DNA of 35,439 nucleotides, taken from contig CAMKTJ010000026.1 of the NCBI GenBank assembly GCA_946415645.1, forward strand, positions 1 to 35,439, given 5' to 3'. A model generated the notes under the pieces. It did not search any database, was not told where the DNA came from, and saw only the letters and a program-made list of their open reading frames with translations. This DNA is from an uncultured Prevotellaceae bacterium. Lineage in GTDB: Bacteria > Bacteroidota > Bacteroidia > Bacteroidales > Bacteroidaceae. Both the position numbers and the translations under genes were made by a program. Shown in pieces: positions 17,776-25,973 of the stretch (position 1 is its first letter; each line of letters starts with the position of its first letter).

Positions 17776-19044
17776 ATGAAACCGGGAATCTGGATAAGCA
17801 CGCTCTTTGCAGCCGAGGAGATTCCCTCTGCCATAGTTACCTTTGTGGCTTTGCTGATGTTCCTGCAGATAGGGGCATCCACTACCCTTTCAACCACATT
17901 GGCAGCCTTATTATTCCTGCCCTGCATACTCAAGTCCTTCCTAAGGGCATGGGTGCGCAGGGCTGGTCATTTCAGGCAAATGCTCTTACTTAACGAGGCG
18001 CTTATCTGTGCCACTCTATTTGCCCTTGCCTTTGCTTTCTCGTTAGGAATCTGGTATGTCTTCAGCGCCCTGATGGTTATCAGTTTTCTGGTTGCCTGGC
18101 ACGAACTGGCCGCTCGCATGTACTACGAGCGAATGCTTTATCCTCGGCAACAGAAATACTACACTAATCTGAAGATTGCCTCTGCCCAACTGGCTGTCAT
18201 CCTCACCTATGGTGTACTTATCATCCTGGTGGGTAACCTAGAAGTATTCTTCCGTCAGATAAGACATTCATGGTCAATGGGTTGCTACATGACGGCAGGC
18301 ATATTCATGCTCATCACATTGCTGCACATGCTGATATTACGCAATCCGCAAATACAGGACCAGACCCGCAAAAACAGCATGAGCGCATCAGTAAAGGCCG
18401 AAGTGCATGTGATAGAACGTATCAGAAGACAGCCCCATTGGTGGGTATATGTTCTGTGTATGTTCCTGATGCTGGTACCCCAAAGCCTTATGTTCTTCGC
18501 ACGCGTACATTATTTATTTGATAAGGCTGCAAACGGAGGACTTGACTGTACCATTCAGGAGATAGGTTTTGCACAGGGTACCGTTGGTGTGATAGCTTTC
18601 ACCCTGGGATTGACCATTGGCAGAAGCCTAATGCGTTGGATTCCCGTTGAGAAACTTTTCTGGCCGTTGACCTTTGTCTTAGGCCTCTCCCCTGCCGTTT
18701 ACCTGTTTATGACCATCGAGACGCCTAACGACTTGGTGGCACTCTGCGTTGGTACCTTCCAGGCTCAGCTCTTCTTTGGCTTAGGACTAAGCATCTGCCG
18801 TATGCCACTCAGCATGATTTCAGGCGAACGTTACCGCAATTGTGCCAACTTGCTCAGCGTTCCACTGGTAGCAACCTGTATGCTACTTCCCATGATAGCC
18901 AGCGGCATCCTAGTCAGTCAGTTAGGCTATCACCATTTCTTCCTCCTAAACACCCTTATAGCCCCCATTTGCTGGATTGTCATTTTCATATTGCGCGCAT
19001 TCTTTAACACACAACGAATTCCCAAAGATGCAACAAAAGGCTGA
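17776..19044 (+). CDS. MFS transporter, AmpG-like, divergent
   Basis: A 422-aa, about 12-helix inner-membrane protein. The opening (GIWISTLFAAEEIPSAIVTF) parallels that of the second 422-aa MFS protein at 26310-27557 (GALWVPTLYFAEALPYMAVM), so the two look like distant paralogues of the AmpG-like muropeptide-permease group. This copy lacks the charged intracellular loop after helix 2 seen in typical AmpG (it reads LKSFLRAWVRRAGHF) and may carry a different substrate or be degenerate. It starts 3 bp after proS and overlaps the downstream transposase-like gene by 17 bp if that gene starts at 19028. Confidence 0.8.
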   Translation: MKPGIWISTLFAAEEIPSAIVTFVALLMFLQIGASTTLSTTLAALLFLPCILKSFLRAWVRRAGHFRQMLLLNEALICATLFALAFAFSLGIWYVFSALMVISFLVAWHELAARMYYERMLYPRQQKYYTNLKIASAQLAVILTYGVLIILVGNLEVFFRQIRHSWSMGCYMTAGIFMLITLLHMLILRNPQIQDQTRKNSMSASVKAEVHVIERIRRQPHWWVYVLCMFLMLVPQSLMFFARVHYLFDKAANGGLDCTIQEIGFAQGTVGVIAFTLGLTIGRSLMRWIPVEKLFWPLTFVLGLSPAVYLFMTIETPNDLVALCVGTFQAQLFFGLGLSICRMPLSMISGERYRNCANLLSVPLVATCMLLPMIASGILVSQLGYHHFFLLNTLIAPICWIVIFILRAFFNTQRIPKDATKG

Positions 19045-20299
19045 GAAGCACATGGGATATCGCGGTAGCCGGAAGAACTACCGATGGGCAGGAACCTATC
19101 ACATTACCATAAATGTTATGGAACGTAAGTTCCAGCCTTTAGGCCGTATCACTGGCGATGCCAGCAAACCCGATGGCGATCCCCTCGCCCCGAAAGTTCA
19201 CCTTTCGGAAATAGGCAAGATGGTAGAGCAGGAACTACTGAACAGTATTCGCACCCACTACCCCATGGTAGAAGTACAGGACTATGTGATTATGCCAGAC
19301 CATCTGCATTTTATTGTTGTTGTACACCGTGATATCATAAGCAGCAACGGACGTGAGACACATCTTGGGCAAGTAATAGCCGGCTTTAAGAAGGGATGTA
19401 ACCGCCGCTACTGGGAACTAACAGGCCAACCCGCCCAAACATGGCAGGGAGAACCTGCCCCCGCGTGTAACCCATCCCCGCCCACGCTTCTTGCGGTTCA
19501 CCCGCAAGAATCCCCCACCTCGCTCCCTGCGGTTTCCCCGTCCTCGCTCCCTACGGTTCACCCGCAGGGGCAAAAAGTCCCCTCTTCCGGCACCACAGGC
19601 CGCCCGCCCCTCTTTGATTACGGCTACGTTGATGTTATGCCTTTAAAGGAGGGACAGCTGGAACAGCAGCGTGAATACATCCGTAACAACCCACGCTACC
19701 GCCTTATGCGCAAGAACAACCCCAAATGGCTAAAGCCGCAGCGGGCCTCTGTCAGGACAGCCCTTACGCTTTCTGCCCTTAGAGGCTATCTGCAGCGCGA
19801 GTGCAGCCCCTATCAGTTTAATGCTGATACATGGAAGGAGCTACAGAAACGTTTTTTAACTGATGGCACCGTCATCATCTGCGACAGCTACGGCAACACC
19901 CAACTGCTGAACGGTACCCTGCTGCCTGTTGTCTGCCATCGTAAGGATGCCAGCCAGTTTGAAGTTCACAAGGCCCGCTGCCTTTCTGCTGCCGCCTCTG
20001 GCGCTGTTCTTGTTTCCGCACGCATTGCCAAAGGGGAGCGTGATATCATTGATACTGCCATAAATCAGGGATACCCCGTTGTGACTATCGAAGACAACGG
20101 TTTCCCTACCATCTTCCATCCTTCAGAACGGCGTACAGATCTCTGCAGCAACAACAAATTACTGATTGTTACTCCATGGCGGTATGCTTACCGAAGGGTT
20201 AACGAAACCATCACAGTAGCAGAATGCAAAACCATGAACTGCATCGTTCAGTCAATATGCCGCACCAAGGATTCGTGGTGGAATGAGAAAGAGAGGTGA
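19028..20299 (+). CDS. Y1 (HUH) REP-associated transposase-like protein fused to DprA-like domain
   Basis: Start chosen at 19028 (423 aa); 19052 (MGYRGSRKNYRWAG) is an equally good alternative, and the longer frame from 18977 would run deep into the MFS gene. The N-terminal Y1_Tnp domain (about 10-150) shows GTYHITINVMERKF and the metal-binding HUH signature MPDHLHFI; the candidate catalytic Tyr is in GFKKGCNRRYW. A Pro/Ser-rich linker (about 135-195) is encoded by GC-rich palindromic repeats. Then comes YIRNNPRYRLMRKNN, and a C-terminal Rossmann-like domain (about 270-410; AAASGAVLVSARIAKGERDI, YPVVTIEDNGF, LLIVTPW) resembling DprA/DNA-processing folds. Such proteins are usually stable, domesticated HUH nucleases that act on REP-type palindromes rather than mobile insertion sequences. 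It is the last gene of the proS operon; no flanking terminal repeats were found. Confidence 0.82.
   Translation: MQQKAEKHMGYRGSRKNYRWAGTYHITINVMERKFQPLGRITGDASKPDGDPLAPKVHLSEIGKMVEQELLNSIRTHYPMVEVQDYVIMPDHLHFIVVVHRDIISSNGRETHLGQVIAGFKKGCNRRYWELTGQPAQTWQGEPAPACNPSPPTLLAVHPQESPTSLPAVSPSSLPTVHPQGQKVPSSGTTGRPPLFDYGYVDVMPLKEGQLEQQREYIRNNPRYRLMRKNNPKWLKPQRASVRTALTLSALRGYLQRECSPYQFNADTWKELQKRFLTDGTVIICDSYGNTQLLNGTLLPVVCHRKDASQFEVHKARCLSAAASGAVLVSARIAKGERDIIDTAINQGYPVVTIEDNGFPTIFHPSERRTDLCSNNKLLIVTPWRYAYRRVNETITVAECKTMNCIVQSICRTKDSWWNEKER
19488..19510. repeat. REP-like palindrome, 9-bp stem with TTCAC loop
   Basis: TTCTTGCGG (19488-19496) pairs perfectly with CCGCAAGAA (19502-19510) around loop TTCAC. 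It lies within the Pro-rich linker coding region of the HUH transposase-like gene. Confidence 0.7.
19518..19570. repeat. tandem CCTCGCTCCCTNCGG units with second REP-like hairpin
   Basis: Two copies of CCTCGCTCCCTNCGGTT are followed by CCCGCAGGGG. The second copy can fold as CCCTACGG-TTCAC-CCGCAGGG with one mismatch and the same TTCAC loop as the preceding palindrome. The block encodes Ser/Pro-rich linker residues. Confidence 0.6.
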
Positions 20300-20313
20300 A
20301 CTCACCCCTCTTT
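20288..20313. terminator. hairpin between transposase-like gene and BspA-like gene
   Basis: AAAGAGAGGTGA and TCACCCCTCTTT form a 12-bp stem with one mismatch, overlapping the TGA stop of the + strand gene. The following T-tract is weak on both strands, so termination efficiency is uncertain. The two genes converge here. Confidence 0.6.
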
Positions 20314-20338
20314 CTATAGTTATTAATAGTTTATTGAG

Positions 20339-22684
20339 CTATTTCACCAGCACCTTCTTATTAGTCCCGTTACTCATACGAATGATATTAATACCCTTTT
20401 GGGGAACTGTCAGTTTGCGACCATTGATGTCGTAGCGGGCTACCTCTGTTACATCACCAGATTGATTTATGTCATCAATTCCATTAATCATCTCTTGGTT
20501 TATGTCTGTTTTGAATGTCTGCTCTTCGCCATAATATGTTTCACCTTCAGATGTAGTTACAAAGGCCACATAGCAGTATTCTGTATCACAATCTAAATCA
20601 TCAAGTGTTGCAATCATCACATTACCTTTAGCCTCAACCATCTTAGCATTAGCCGGTATAATCTTGGTATTATTTCTAGTAAGTAAACTTTTCTTCCAAT
20701 ACACAAAGCCCTGTTTAATTACGTTCTCAGAGCCTTGCATGACATAGCCTTTCACTTCCGCTGCGTTTTCTGAAACGTTATTTGTTGGATAGGTGTAAAT
20801 CGAAGGTTCGAAGTAGCTGGTGTTCGTCGGGTCAATGCCAACCCATTCTCCGTAGTAACGCTTCCCCGTATTAGACTCGTAATAGGGCCTGTACTTCCAA
20901 AGCTTGTCTGGATTCAAGTTTCGGATATTTCCTTCCATCCGACCGCCATACAAATAGGCACCGCTTGTGTTCGAGGCAAAATCATCTGTCCAGTCAATAC
21001 GTCGCCATTCAAAACCCACATTTGTTTCCTCGTCATCAAGGTTCGATTCTGCCGCTATGACAACATCACCATCGGCAATGACCTTTGGCTGCTGGGTATC
21101 GAATCTTAGTTTGTCGGTTCTGAGATATTGTGTGGCATAATATCTGTATTGTTCCCCTTCGCCACATTCCACTATCACGCTGAACACAAAATTGTAATAG
21201 CTACCTGGATCAAGGCCGCAGAATTTTCCCACGTCTGATGGTATCTCGTTTCCATTCAATTCCAATTTATAAGCCACCACTTTCGCATCTCCCTCGATGT
21301 AGCCAATCTTTACTGTCATAGATGATGCCGTAAGGACTTCGCAAGTGAGTGTGGGACTAATTGGTGCTGTCGTTACCTTAAAAGTGGAACTATATGTATT
21401 GTTGGCAGATTTAACGCTGAGATTGACCAACTGCGCGCAATCTGGTCTCAAATCTTTTATAATATATTCATTTTCCCCTAACTTTTCGGTATAGTTCTCA
21501 CATTCATATTTCAACTCTGGGTAAACATTGTCAACGCTAAAGCTGACGGTGGTCTGGGTCTTGGAAATCTCCGATAGAGAAGGACGTAATAACAATTGCG
21601 ACGTACTAGCCTCATAGGGGTCTTTCCCATAATTCCAAACGGACAGCAAGCCATCCGTGCCACGTTCGACATATAATTGCAGATTACTGCAACCAGCAAA
21701 AGCATTCGTGCCGATGCTCGCTACACTATTGCCGATGCTGACAAAATTCAAATTACTGCAATTCCGGAAGGCATTTTCCCCGATAGCAGTTGTGCTATTG
21801 GGAATGGTTACGGTAGTCAAGCCCGAGCAACCGGAGAATGCATTGTCTGTAATATTTGTCACAGTCTCTGTAAACGTAACTTCCTTCAATGATTTCAGGT
21901 TAGCAAACCATGAGCCGACATTGGGGCAGTTCAGCGTGACTGTACTCAAAGATCTACAGCCCTCAAACGCAGATTCTTTAATCAAAGTTACACTCTCAGG
22001 GATTGTAATGGAAGTAAGAGACATACAATTGTAGAAAGCCCCCATTCCGATGCGTCTCAAACCATTTGGCATGGTAACAGAGGACAGATTAAGGCAGCCG
22101 AAGAAAGTATTATCACTGATGCTTTCCATACCTTCGGAAACAACTATAGAGGTCAGGCTAGTACAATCTTTAAAAGTCCCACTTCCGATTGTTTTCACAC
22201 TATTAGGGATTGAAATAGAAGTCAGAGCACTACATTCCCAGAAAGCCCCGTCATATATAGTGGTCAACCCCTCGGAGATGGTAACGGATTTAAGGCTGGT
22301 GCAATGATAAAAAGCATGGTGACCAATACTTTTCACACTCCCGGGAATACTGATGGAAGTTAGGCTGGAACACCAATAGAACGCCTCATACCCAATAATA
22401 GTAACGCTCTCAGGGATAGTGATAGAGTTTAGGTTTGTGCAACTACATATAGCTTTATCTCCAATGGCGGTCACGTTGTAGGTCTTACCTTCATAGGTAA
22501 CAGATGTGGGGATGACCAAATCACCCTTATAAGAATTATACCAAGCACCGTCTTTATAAGTTACCGTGGCCTTGTTTCCAGAGAAATCATAGAAGATGCC
22601 ATCAATCTCAGCATCGTAAGCACTTGCGATTCTTGGTAACAATGCTAATAAGATAAATAATAAACATCTATTCATTGTGATCAT
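20339..22684 (-). CDS. BspA-like leucine-rich-repeat surface protein
   Basis: A 781-aa secreted protein. The signal peptide is MNRCLLFILLALLPRIASA (Met4 at 22675 is an alternative start). Residues about 75-350 contain about ten 23-residue LRR_5/BspA (Treponema pallidum-type) repeats, such as LTSISIPGSVKSIGHHAF and LTTVTIPNSTTAIGENAF. Residues about 380-700 look like Fn3-type or other beta-sandwich modules. The C-terminus (ARYDINGRKLTVPQKGINII, ending NKKVLVK) resembles a T9SS sorting domain. BspA-family proteins bind host proteins and other bacteria in oral Bacteroidota; a surface adhesion role here is inferred from that family. The nearest consensus promoter is about 165 bp upstream, giving a long leader. 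Confidence 0.9.
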   Translation of the reverse strand: MITMNRCLLFILLALLPRIASAYDAEIDGIFYDFSGNKATVTYKDGAWYNSYKGDLVIPTSVTYEGKTYNVTAIGDKAICSCTNLNSITIPESVTIIGYEAFYWCSSLTSISIPGSVKSIGHHAFYHCTSLKSVTISEGLTTIYDGAFWECSALTSISIPNSVKTIGSGTFKDCTSLTSIVVSEGMESISDNTFFGCLNLSSVTMPNGLRRIGMGAFYNCMSLTSITIPESVTLIKESAFEGCRSLSTVTLNCPNVGSWFANLKSLKEVTFTETVTNITDNAFSGCSGLTTVTIPNSTTAIGENAFRNCSNLNFVSIGNSVASIGTNAFAGCSNLQLYVERGTDGLLSVWNYGKDPYEASTSQLLLRPSLSEISKTQTTVSFSVDNVYPELKYECENYTEKLGENEYIIKDLRPDCAQLVNLSVKSANNTYSSTFKVTTAPISPTLTCEVLTASSMTVKIGYIEGDAKVVAYKLELNGNEIPSDVGKFCGLDPGSYYNFVFSVIVECGEGEQYRYYATQYLRTDKLRFDTQQPKVIADGDVVIAAESNLDDEETNVGFEWRRIDWTDDFASNTSGAYLYGGRMEGNIRNLNPDKLWKYRPYYESNTGKRYYGEWVGIDPTNTSYFEPSIYTYPTNNVSENAAEVKGYVMQGSENVIKQGFVYWKKSLLTRNNTKIIPANAKMVEAKGNVMIATLDDLDCDTEYCYVAFVTTSEGETYYGEEQTFKTDINQEMINGIDDINQSGDVTEVARYDINGRKLTVPQKGINIIRMSNGTNKKVLVK

Positions 22685-22848
22685 TATTTAAACTTAGTAC
22701 TATCATTTACATTAACAAGTCAGCGCTAACTTCCAGACAAAAAACGTCAACACACATATTTCATCTTGTTTACTTTCCTTTTGTCCCAAAGTATTGATTC
22801 GAGAAGGAATATGAGCAGATATGACCACTTTCCTTAGGGATTATATTG

Positions 22849-22879
22849 CAAAAATACGAAGAGATTCTGAAATAGCAAA
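22849..22879 (-). promoter_or_regulatory. promoter probably driving BspA-like gene
   Basis: Minus-strand -7 box TATTTTTG (22849-22856) and -33 box TTTG (22876-22879) have 19-bp spacing, a full consensus match. The predicted start near 22842 leaves a leader of about 158 nt before the ATG at 22684. Confidence 0.7.
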
Positions 22880-23054
22880 AAGTTTTATAGAAAAAGTGCT
22901 TTAGGGAAACAGTCCTTTCATCTACTCCGGGCTAATTGAAGCTCCCCTACCTCGGAGTATTCCCACACTATCTGCATACTATCTCATCGATATCTGAACG
23001 CCCTTGCTACGTCTATGCTACGCCCTTGCTACAAAGGAGGAGTAAAGAAGGAGT

Positions 23055-23098
23055 ACCTCAGATTTACCTCAGATTTACCTCAGGGTTTCCTCAGGGTT
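23055..23098. repeat. 11-bp tandem repeat (ACCTCAGATTT)n
   Basis: Two perfect copies of ACCTCAGATTT (23055-23065, 23066-23076) are followed by ACCTCAGGGTTT and CCTCAGGGTT, four degenerate units in all. Confidence 0.85.
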
Positions 23099-23180
23099 CA
23101 AAAGCAAGGGGTAAGCAGGGAGCAAAACACGGGTTTGCAAGGAAAAAGAATAGGGTTTGCAGGGAGCGATACGTAGGATT

Positions 23181-23245
23181 GCCCGATTCGGGCGCCCGGC
23201 CTTATATATTGGGGCGGCCGCCCGTATATCTGCGGGCGGGCGGCC
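23181..23245. repeat. GC-rich palindromic block
   Basis: It contains hairpin GCCCG-ATT-CGGGC (23181-23193), palindrome GGGCGCCC (23190-23197), perfect 12-bp palindrome GGGCGGCCGCCC (23212-23223), hairpin GCCCG...CGGGC (about 23220-23237) and a second copy of GGGCGGCC (23238-23245). GC content is far above the AT-rich flanks. Confidence 0.75.
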
Positions 23246-23366
23246 TGATATGTGCGAGCGACCGTCCGAATCCGAAAATTAAACAGGGGCTACCCTACCA
23301 ATAGCAGAGATAGCACTACAGACTTTGGTTTTAATGACCGAATTTCAAATCTACCACGAAACAGAA

Positions 23367-24989
23367 CTAATAGAATATCTTCTTGCCATTAATAATATTG
23401 AGGCCGCGTTGTGGCTTACTAAGGCGTTGGCCGGCAAGGTTATAAATAGCCCCATCAAATAATTCTTCACTATTCATTCTTAATTCTTCACTTAATGAAG
23501 TAGGCTCTGTAGTACACAGCACCCCACAGTCAAAGTAGGCTGCACCTGTAAACTGCTTAACCTGAATGGCAATGACATTGCGCCCCATAGACAATCTGGA
23601 AGGTGCAATGTTAACGACGCGATAGTCACTTATCGATCCAGTTTGACTATCAAGCTGTCTGCCGTTGATGTAGACCTTGTAATCATCATCATGGCGAGCA
23701 TAGAACTTGTAGTTGGCAGTTGAAGGGTCATGGTCGATATAGAACTCACGACGGATAAAGACGGTGTTGTTTGTGCCGTCCCACTGCGAGAAATAAGGTG
23801 CGGCAGTACCAGCTGAGGCTGTAGGAAAGCGCATTGTTTCCCAGTCAGAGTCATCATAATCCGCTCTGTACCATCCAGAAGGTGCCATCATAGTGGTACT
23901 TTCCTTGCGAAGGACTTTACCCTCCCACATCATCTCCTGTCCTTTAGGAGCAAGGAAAAGGTGCCCGCTTCCATCATAGATAGGGTCTCCCTGCTTAGAC
24001 ATTGTATAGCGGAAGTTATGGTTGATAAGCTCCTTTGTTAGGCTCAAGCCGTAGTAGCCGGAATTATCCCCGTCACAACAGAAATCCATGAAGACAAGCC
24101 CGGCAGGGCCGTTGTAGTTGCCAGACGAGAGAAGTCCCTGCATGTAAGGATTGCAGGCCTGGGCATTGGCCTGGCAGGCTGAGTTGGTACCGGTCTCCTT
24201 ATAACCTGCCAACCCGTTTTCTGCCCATGTATAACTGTACTTACCGGCAAGCTCACAGCTCTTGTTAAGCATGGCAAGTATGACACTTTTCTTGGCATTG
24301 ACTTCGGAATACTCGTAATAGCCCTGCACCCACCACGAGCACTTGTATGTGCCGGGGCCATAGCAGTGTCCACCAAGCATGTTGTTGATATCCGACTGGT
24401 TGTTGCTCAGATCAGCAAATCTGCCACCATACATGGGCTCGTCGTATGCATCACGACTAAGGAAAAGGATCTTTCCACGAGCTTCGCCAACGGTAAGATT
24501 GGGACGGAAATTCATTAGATGATCCTTGATAGCAGCAAGGCTTGCCTGCAACTTAGAGCCAAAACTTGAGTCCCCGTCATCAGCTTCTACCTCGTGCCGG
24601 ATAGTCACAATGCAGAACTCTGACGGATGAGCATCCAAATAGGTACATAGTTGCTGCATGATGGTGTTGAAGTCGAAACTTGTAACAAGGATGCCGTGAC
24701 AGATAGTCAGTTTGCCGTCCTTAACAGCAGGACGCAGATCGAAGACACGAACACCCAGAGGCAGCATCTGCTGCACAGATTTTGTCTGCACCTTACCGGC
24801 AAAGGCTGCACCAATGGCACTCACCCCCGAGAAGGAACTGCAACAGGCATCATGTGCACCAGGTAAAGAGAGTTGGCAGATGAAGGCGTCATCATCAAGT
24901 CCCCTCATCCAGTTCTGATAATCAGTCACCTGTGACCATACGCTAAGACTAACTACAAAGGCAACAATATATAATAGAATCTTTTTCAT
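23367..24989 (-). CDS. secreted PI-PLC-like phosphodiesterase with T9SS-like tail
   Basis: A 540-aa protein with signal peptide MKKILLYIVAFVVSLSVWSQ. Residues about 25-330 form a phosphatidylinositol-specific phospholipase C X-domain TIM barrel; the two family catalytic histidines correspond to His46 (LSLPGAHDA) and His98 (LTICHG), with DLRP at 84-87 nearby. Family members cleave phosphoinositides or GPI anchors to cyclic inositol phosphates; the natural substrate here is unknown. Residues about 375-490 form a galactose-binding-like beta-sandwich (WYRADYDDSDWE, YKVYINGRQL, GRNVIAIQVK). A repeat-encoded linker (EELRMNSEE) precedes the T9SS-like tail IYNLAGQRLSKPQRG. Export to the cell surface or medium is inferred. 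It stands alone between intergenic regions. Confidence 0.9.
   Translation of the reverse strand: MKKILLYIVAFVVSLSVWSQVTDYQNWMRGLDDDAFICQLSLPGAHDACCSSFSGVSAIGAAFAGKVQTKSVQQMLPLGVRVFDLRPAVKDGKLTICHGILVTSFDFNTIMQQLCTYLDAHPSEFCIVTIRHEVEADDGDSSFGSKLQASLAAIKDHLMNFRPNLTVGEARGKILFLSRDAYDEPMYGGRFADLSNNQSDINNMLGGHCYGPGTYKCSWWVQGYYEYSEVNAKKSVILAMLNKSCELAGKYSYTWAENGLAGYKETGTNSACQANAQACNPYMQGLLSSGNYNGPAGLVFMDFCCDGDNSGYYGLSLTKELINHNFRYTMSKQGDPIYDGSGHLFLAPKGQEMMWEGKVLRKESTTMMAPSGWYRADYDDSDWETMRFPTASAGTAAPYFSQWDGTNNTVFIRREFYIDHDPSTANYKFYARHDDDYKVYINGRQLDSQTGSISDYRVVNIAPSRLSMGRNVIAIQVKQFTGAAYFDCGVLCTTEPTSLSEELRMNSEELFDGAIYNLAGQRLSKPQRGLNIINGKKIFY
23461..23495 (-). repeat. AATTCTTCAC-type repeat forming linker of PI-PLC tail
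   Basis: AATTCTTCAC TATTCATTCT units encode, on the minus strand, the linker EELRMNSEE just before the sorting-like domain, parallel to the linker at 9471-9500. Confidence 0.6.
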
Positions 24990-25015
24990 AGAGCTAACAA
25001 TTGGCTAAAACGTCA

Positions 25016-25023
25016 CAAAAGTA
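25016..25023 (-). promoter_or_regulatory. -7 box of PI-PLC-like gene promoter
   Basis: Minus-strand TACTTTTG matches TAnnTTTG, 27 bp upstream of the ATG at 24989. A TTTG at 25048-25051 is a possible -33 box but the 24-bp spacing is long. Confidence 0.6.
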
Positions 25024-25147
25024 GTAAAAAGTTCCTTCAGTACGAAACAAAGTCAATGTTTTTGCACCAATACTCTATATATTTATAAGGCATATGACCC
25101 TTAAGTGTTAAATATTGTAGAAAGGCAAAAAGAAATTCACGTTATAA

Positions 25148-25179
25148 TTTGGTTTATATTATAAACATCTTTACATTTG
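25148..25179 (+). promoter_or_regulatory. promoter of membrane protein/regulator operon
   Basis: -33 box TTTG (25148-25151) and -7 box TACATTTG (25172-25179) with 20-bp spacing form an exact Bacteroidota consensus. Predicted start is about 25186, giving a leader of about 98 nt. Confidence 0.8.
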
Positions 25180-25184
25180 CATCG

Positions 25185-25196
25185 TTATTCGAATAA
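25185..25196. promoter_or_regulatory. 12-bp palindrome at transcription start, candidate operator
   Basis: TTATTCGAATAA is a perfect palindrome exactly at the predicted transcription start of the operon that encodes a winged-helix regulator, so autoregulation is plausible. Confidence 0.5.
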
Positions 25197-25283
25197 ACAA
25201 GGTTAAGTACGTGCTTTCTGCAGGAGCATGTACAAGACCAAAAACAGAAACAAAATGAGTAACCACCTTAAAGTAAAAAAACA

Positions 25284-25970
25284 ATGGAAGAACAGAACAA
25301 TCTGACTGCCGAGCGCAGTCTTGAAATTATTACCGAGCAAATAGCTCAAAGTCGTAAAAAAGTATCCAAAAGTGTAGGACAGTCGCTTTACATTGCAGGT
25401 ATCTGTACAATGACCACAGCATTGATTATAGGCACAGGAGTATTATTAACATCCAATATGGCATTTTATCTGCTATACTTTATACTGCCATTTATAATCT
25501 ACGCGGTCACCCGCTTTACCTTACGCAAACAAGCTCCTGCACCTGTCAGTTTCGTAGGCACAATGGTAAAGAAAACATGGATTACATTTGCCATCTTTAC
25601 GCTATCATTCTATCTGTGGGCTAATCTTAATAATCTATTTGTGGGAATATGCAGTGCCCCAAGACCTGAAATACTTGCAATGCATATCATACACCCAATG
25701 CGTACTATCCTTCTGTTGATGGGTATGTCTGTTACAATTACAGGCTATATCCTTAAAAGCCGTTGGGTAGTCTGGTGTGGAATAATAGGCGGTATCGGAG
25801 GCTTTATATGGGAAACAATGAGTGGAACAGAAACATTGTTAAGTCCCATTGCCGGCAGCATCTCTAATTACTGTATATTTGTAAAAGGATTCATCCCAGG
25901 CGTTATCGTTGCCACCTTTGCCTTCATTGGCCTGATGCTCCCAGGCTTGATGCTTAAAAGACAGAAATAG
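25284..25970 (+). CDS. uncharacterised multi-pass inner-membrane protein
   Basis: A 228-aa protein not recognised as a named family. After a charged N-terminal helix (about 1-30; QIAQSRKKVSKS) it has about six predicted membrane segments: near 33-55, 58-77, 95-118, 135-153, 158-175 and 200-222. No catalytic or transport motif was seen. It is joined to the next gene, a small winged-helix regulator, by a 3-bp gap, and both lie behind one consensus promoter with a palindrome at its start. This pairing of a membrane protein with an HTH_34-type regulator suggests a self-regulated unit responding to a membrane or signal state; that is inference. Confidence 0.8.
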   Translation: MEEQNNLTAERSLEIITEQIAQSRKKVSKSVGQSLYIAGICTMTTALIIGTGVLLTSNMAFYLLYFILPFIIYAVTRFTLRKQAPAPVSFVGTMVKKTWITFAIFTLSFYLWANLNNLFVGICSAPRPEILAMHIIHPMRTILLLMGMSVTITGYILKSRWVVWCGIIGGIGGFIWETMSGTETLLSPIAGSISNYCIFVKGFIPGVIVATFAFIGLMLPGLMLKRQK

Positions 25971-25973
25971 CCT

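Larger units (their letters stand above)
22936..23304. repeat. non-coding composite repeat block
   Basis: The 682-bp gap between the BspA-like and PI-PLC-like genes holds no credible gene. In order it contains: repeated CGCCCTTGCTAC-type words (about 22999-23031), an 11-bp tandem repeat (23055-23098), purine-rich GGGTAAGCAGGGAGCAAAAC-type sequence (about 23109-23165), and a GC-rich palindromic block (23181-23245). An open frame crosses the whole stretch but has the make-up of translated repeats. Confidence 0.7.

Noticed and set aside
18977..19027. Upstream extension of the HUH transposase-like gene
   Set aside because: The extra 17 residues (MSFSYCAHSLTHNEFPK) lie inside the MFS gene and do not match the family N-terminus.
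19028..20299. Intact insertion sequence
   Set aside because: No terminal repeats, subterminal hairpins flanking the gene or target duplication were found; gene overlaps the preceding MFS gene.
22936..23304. 123-codon open frame on + strand
   Set aside because: It spans tandem repeats and GC-rich palindromes; the translation (repeated Gly/Arg/Lys-rich words) resembles no protein and has no promoter or homologue-like motif.
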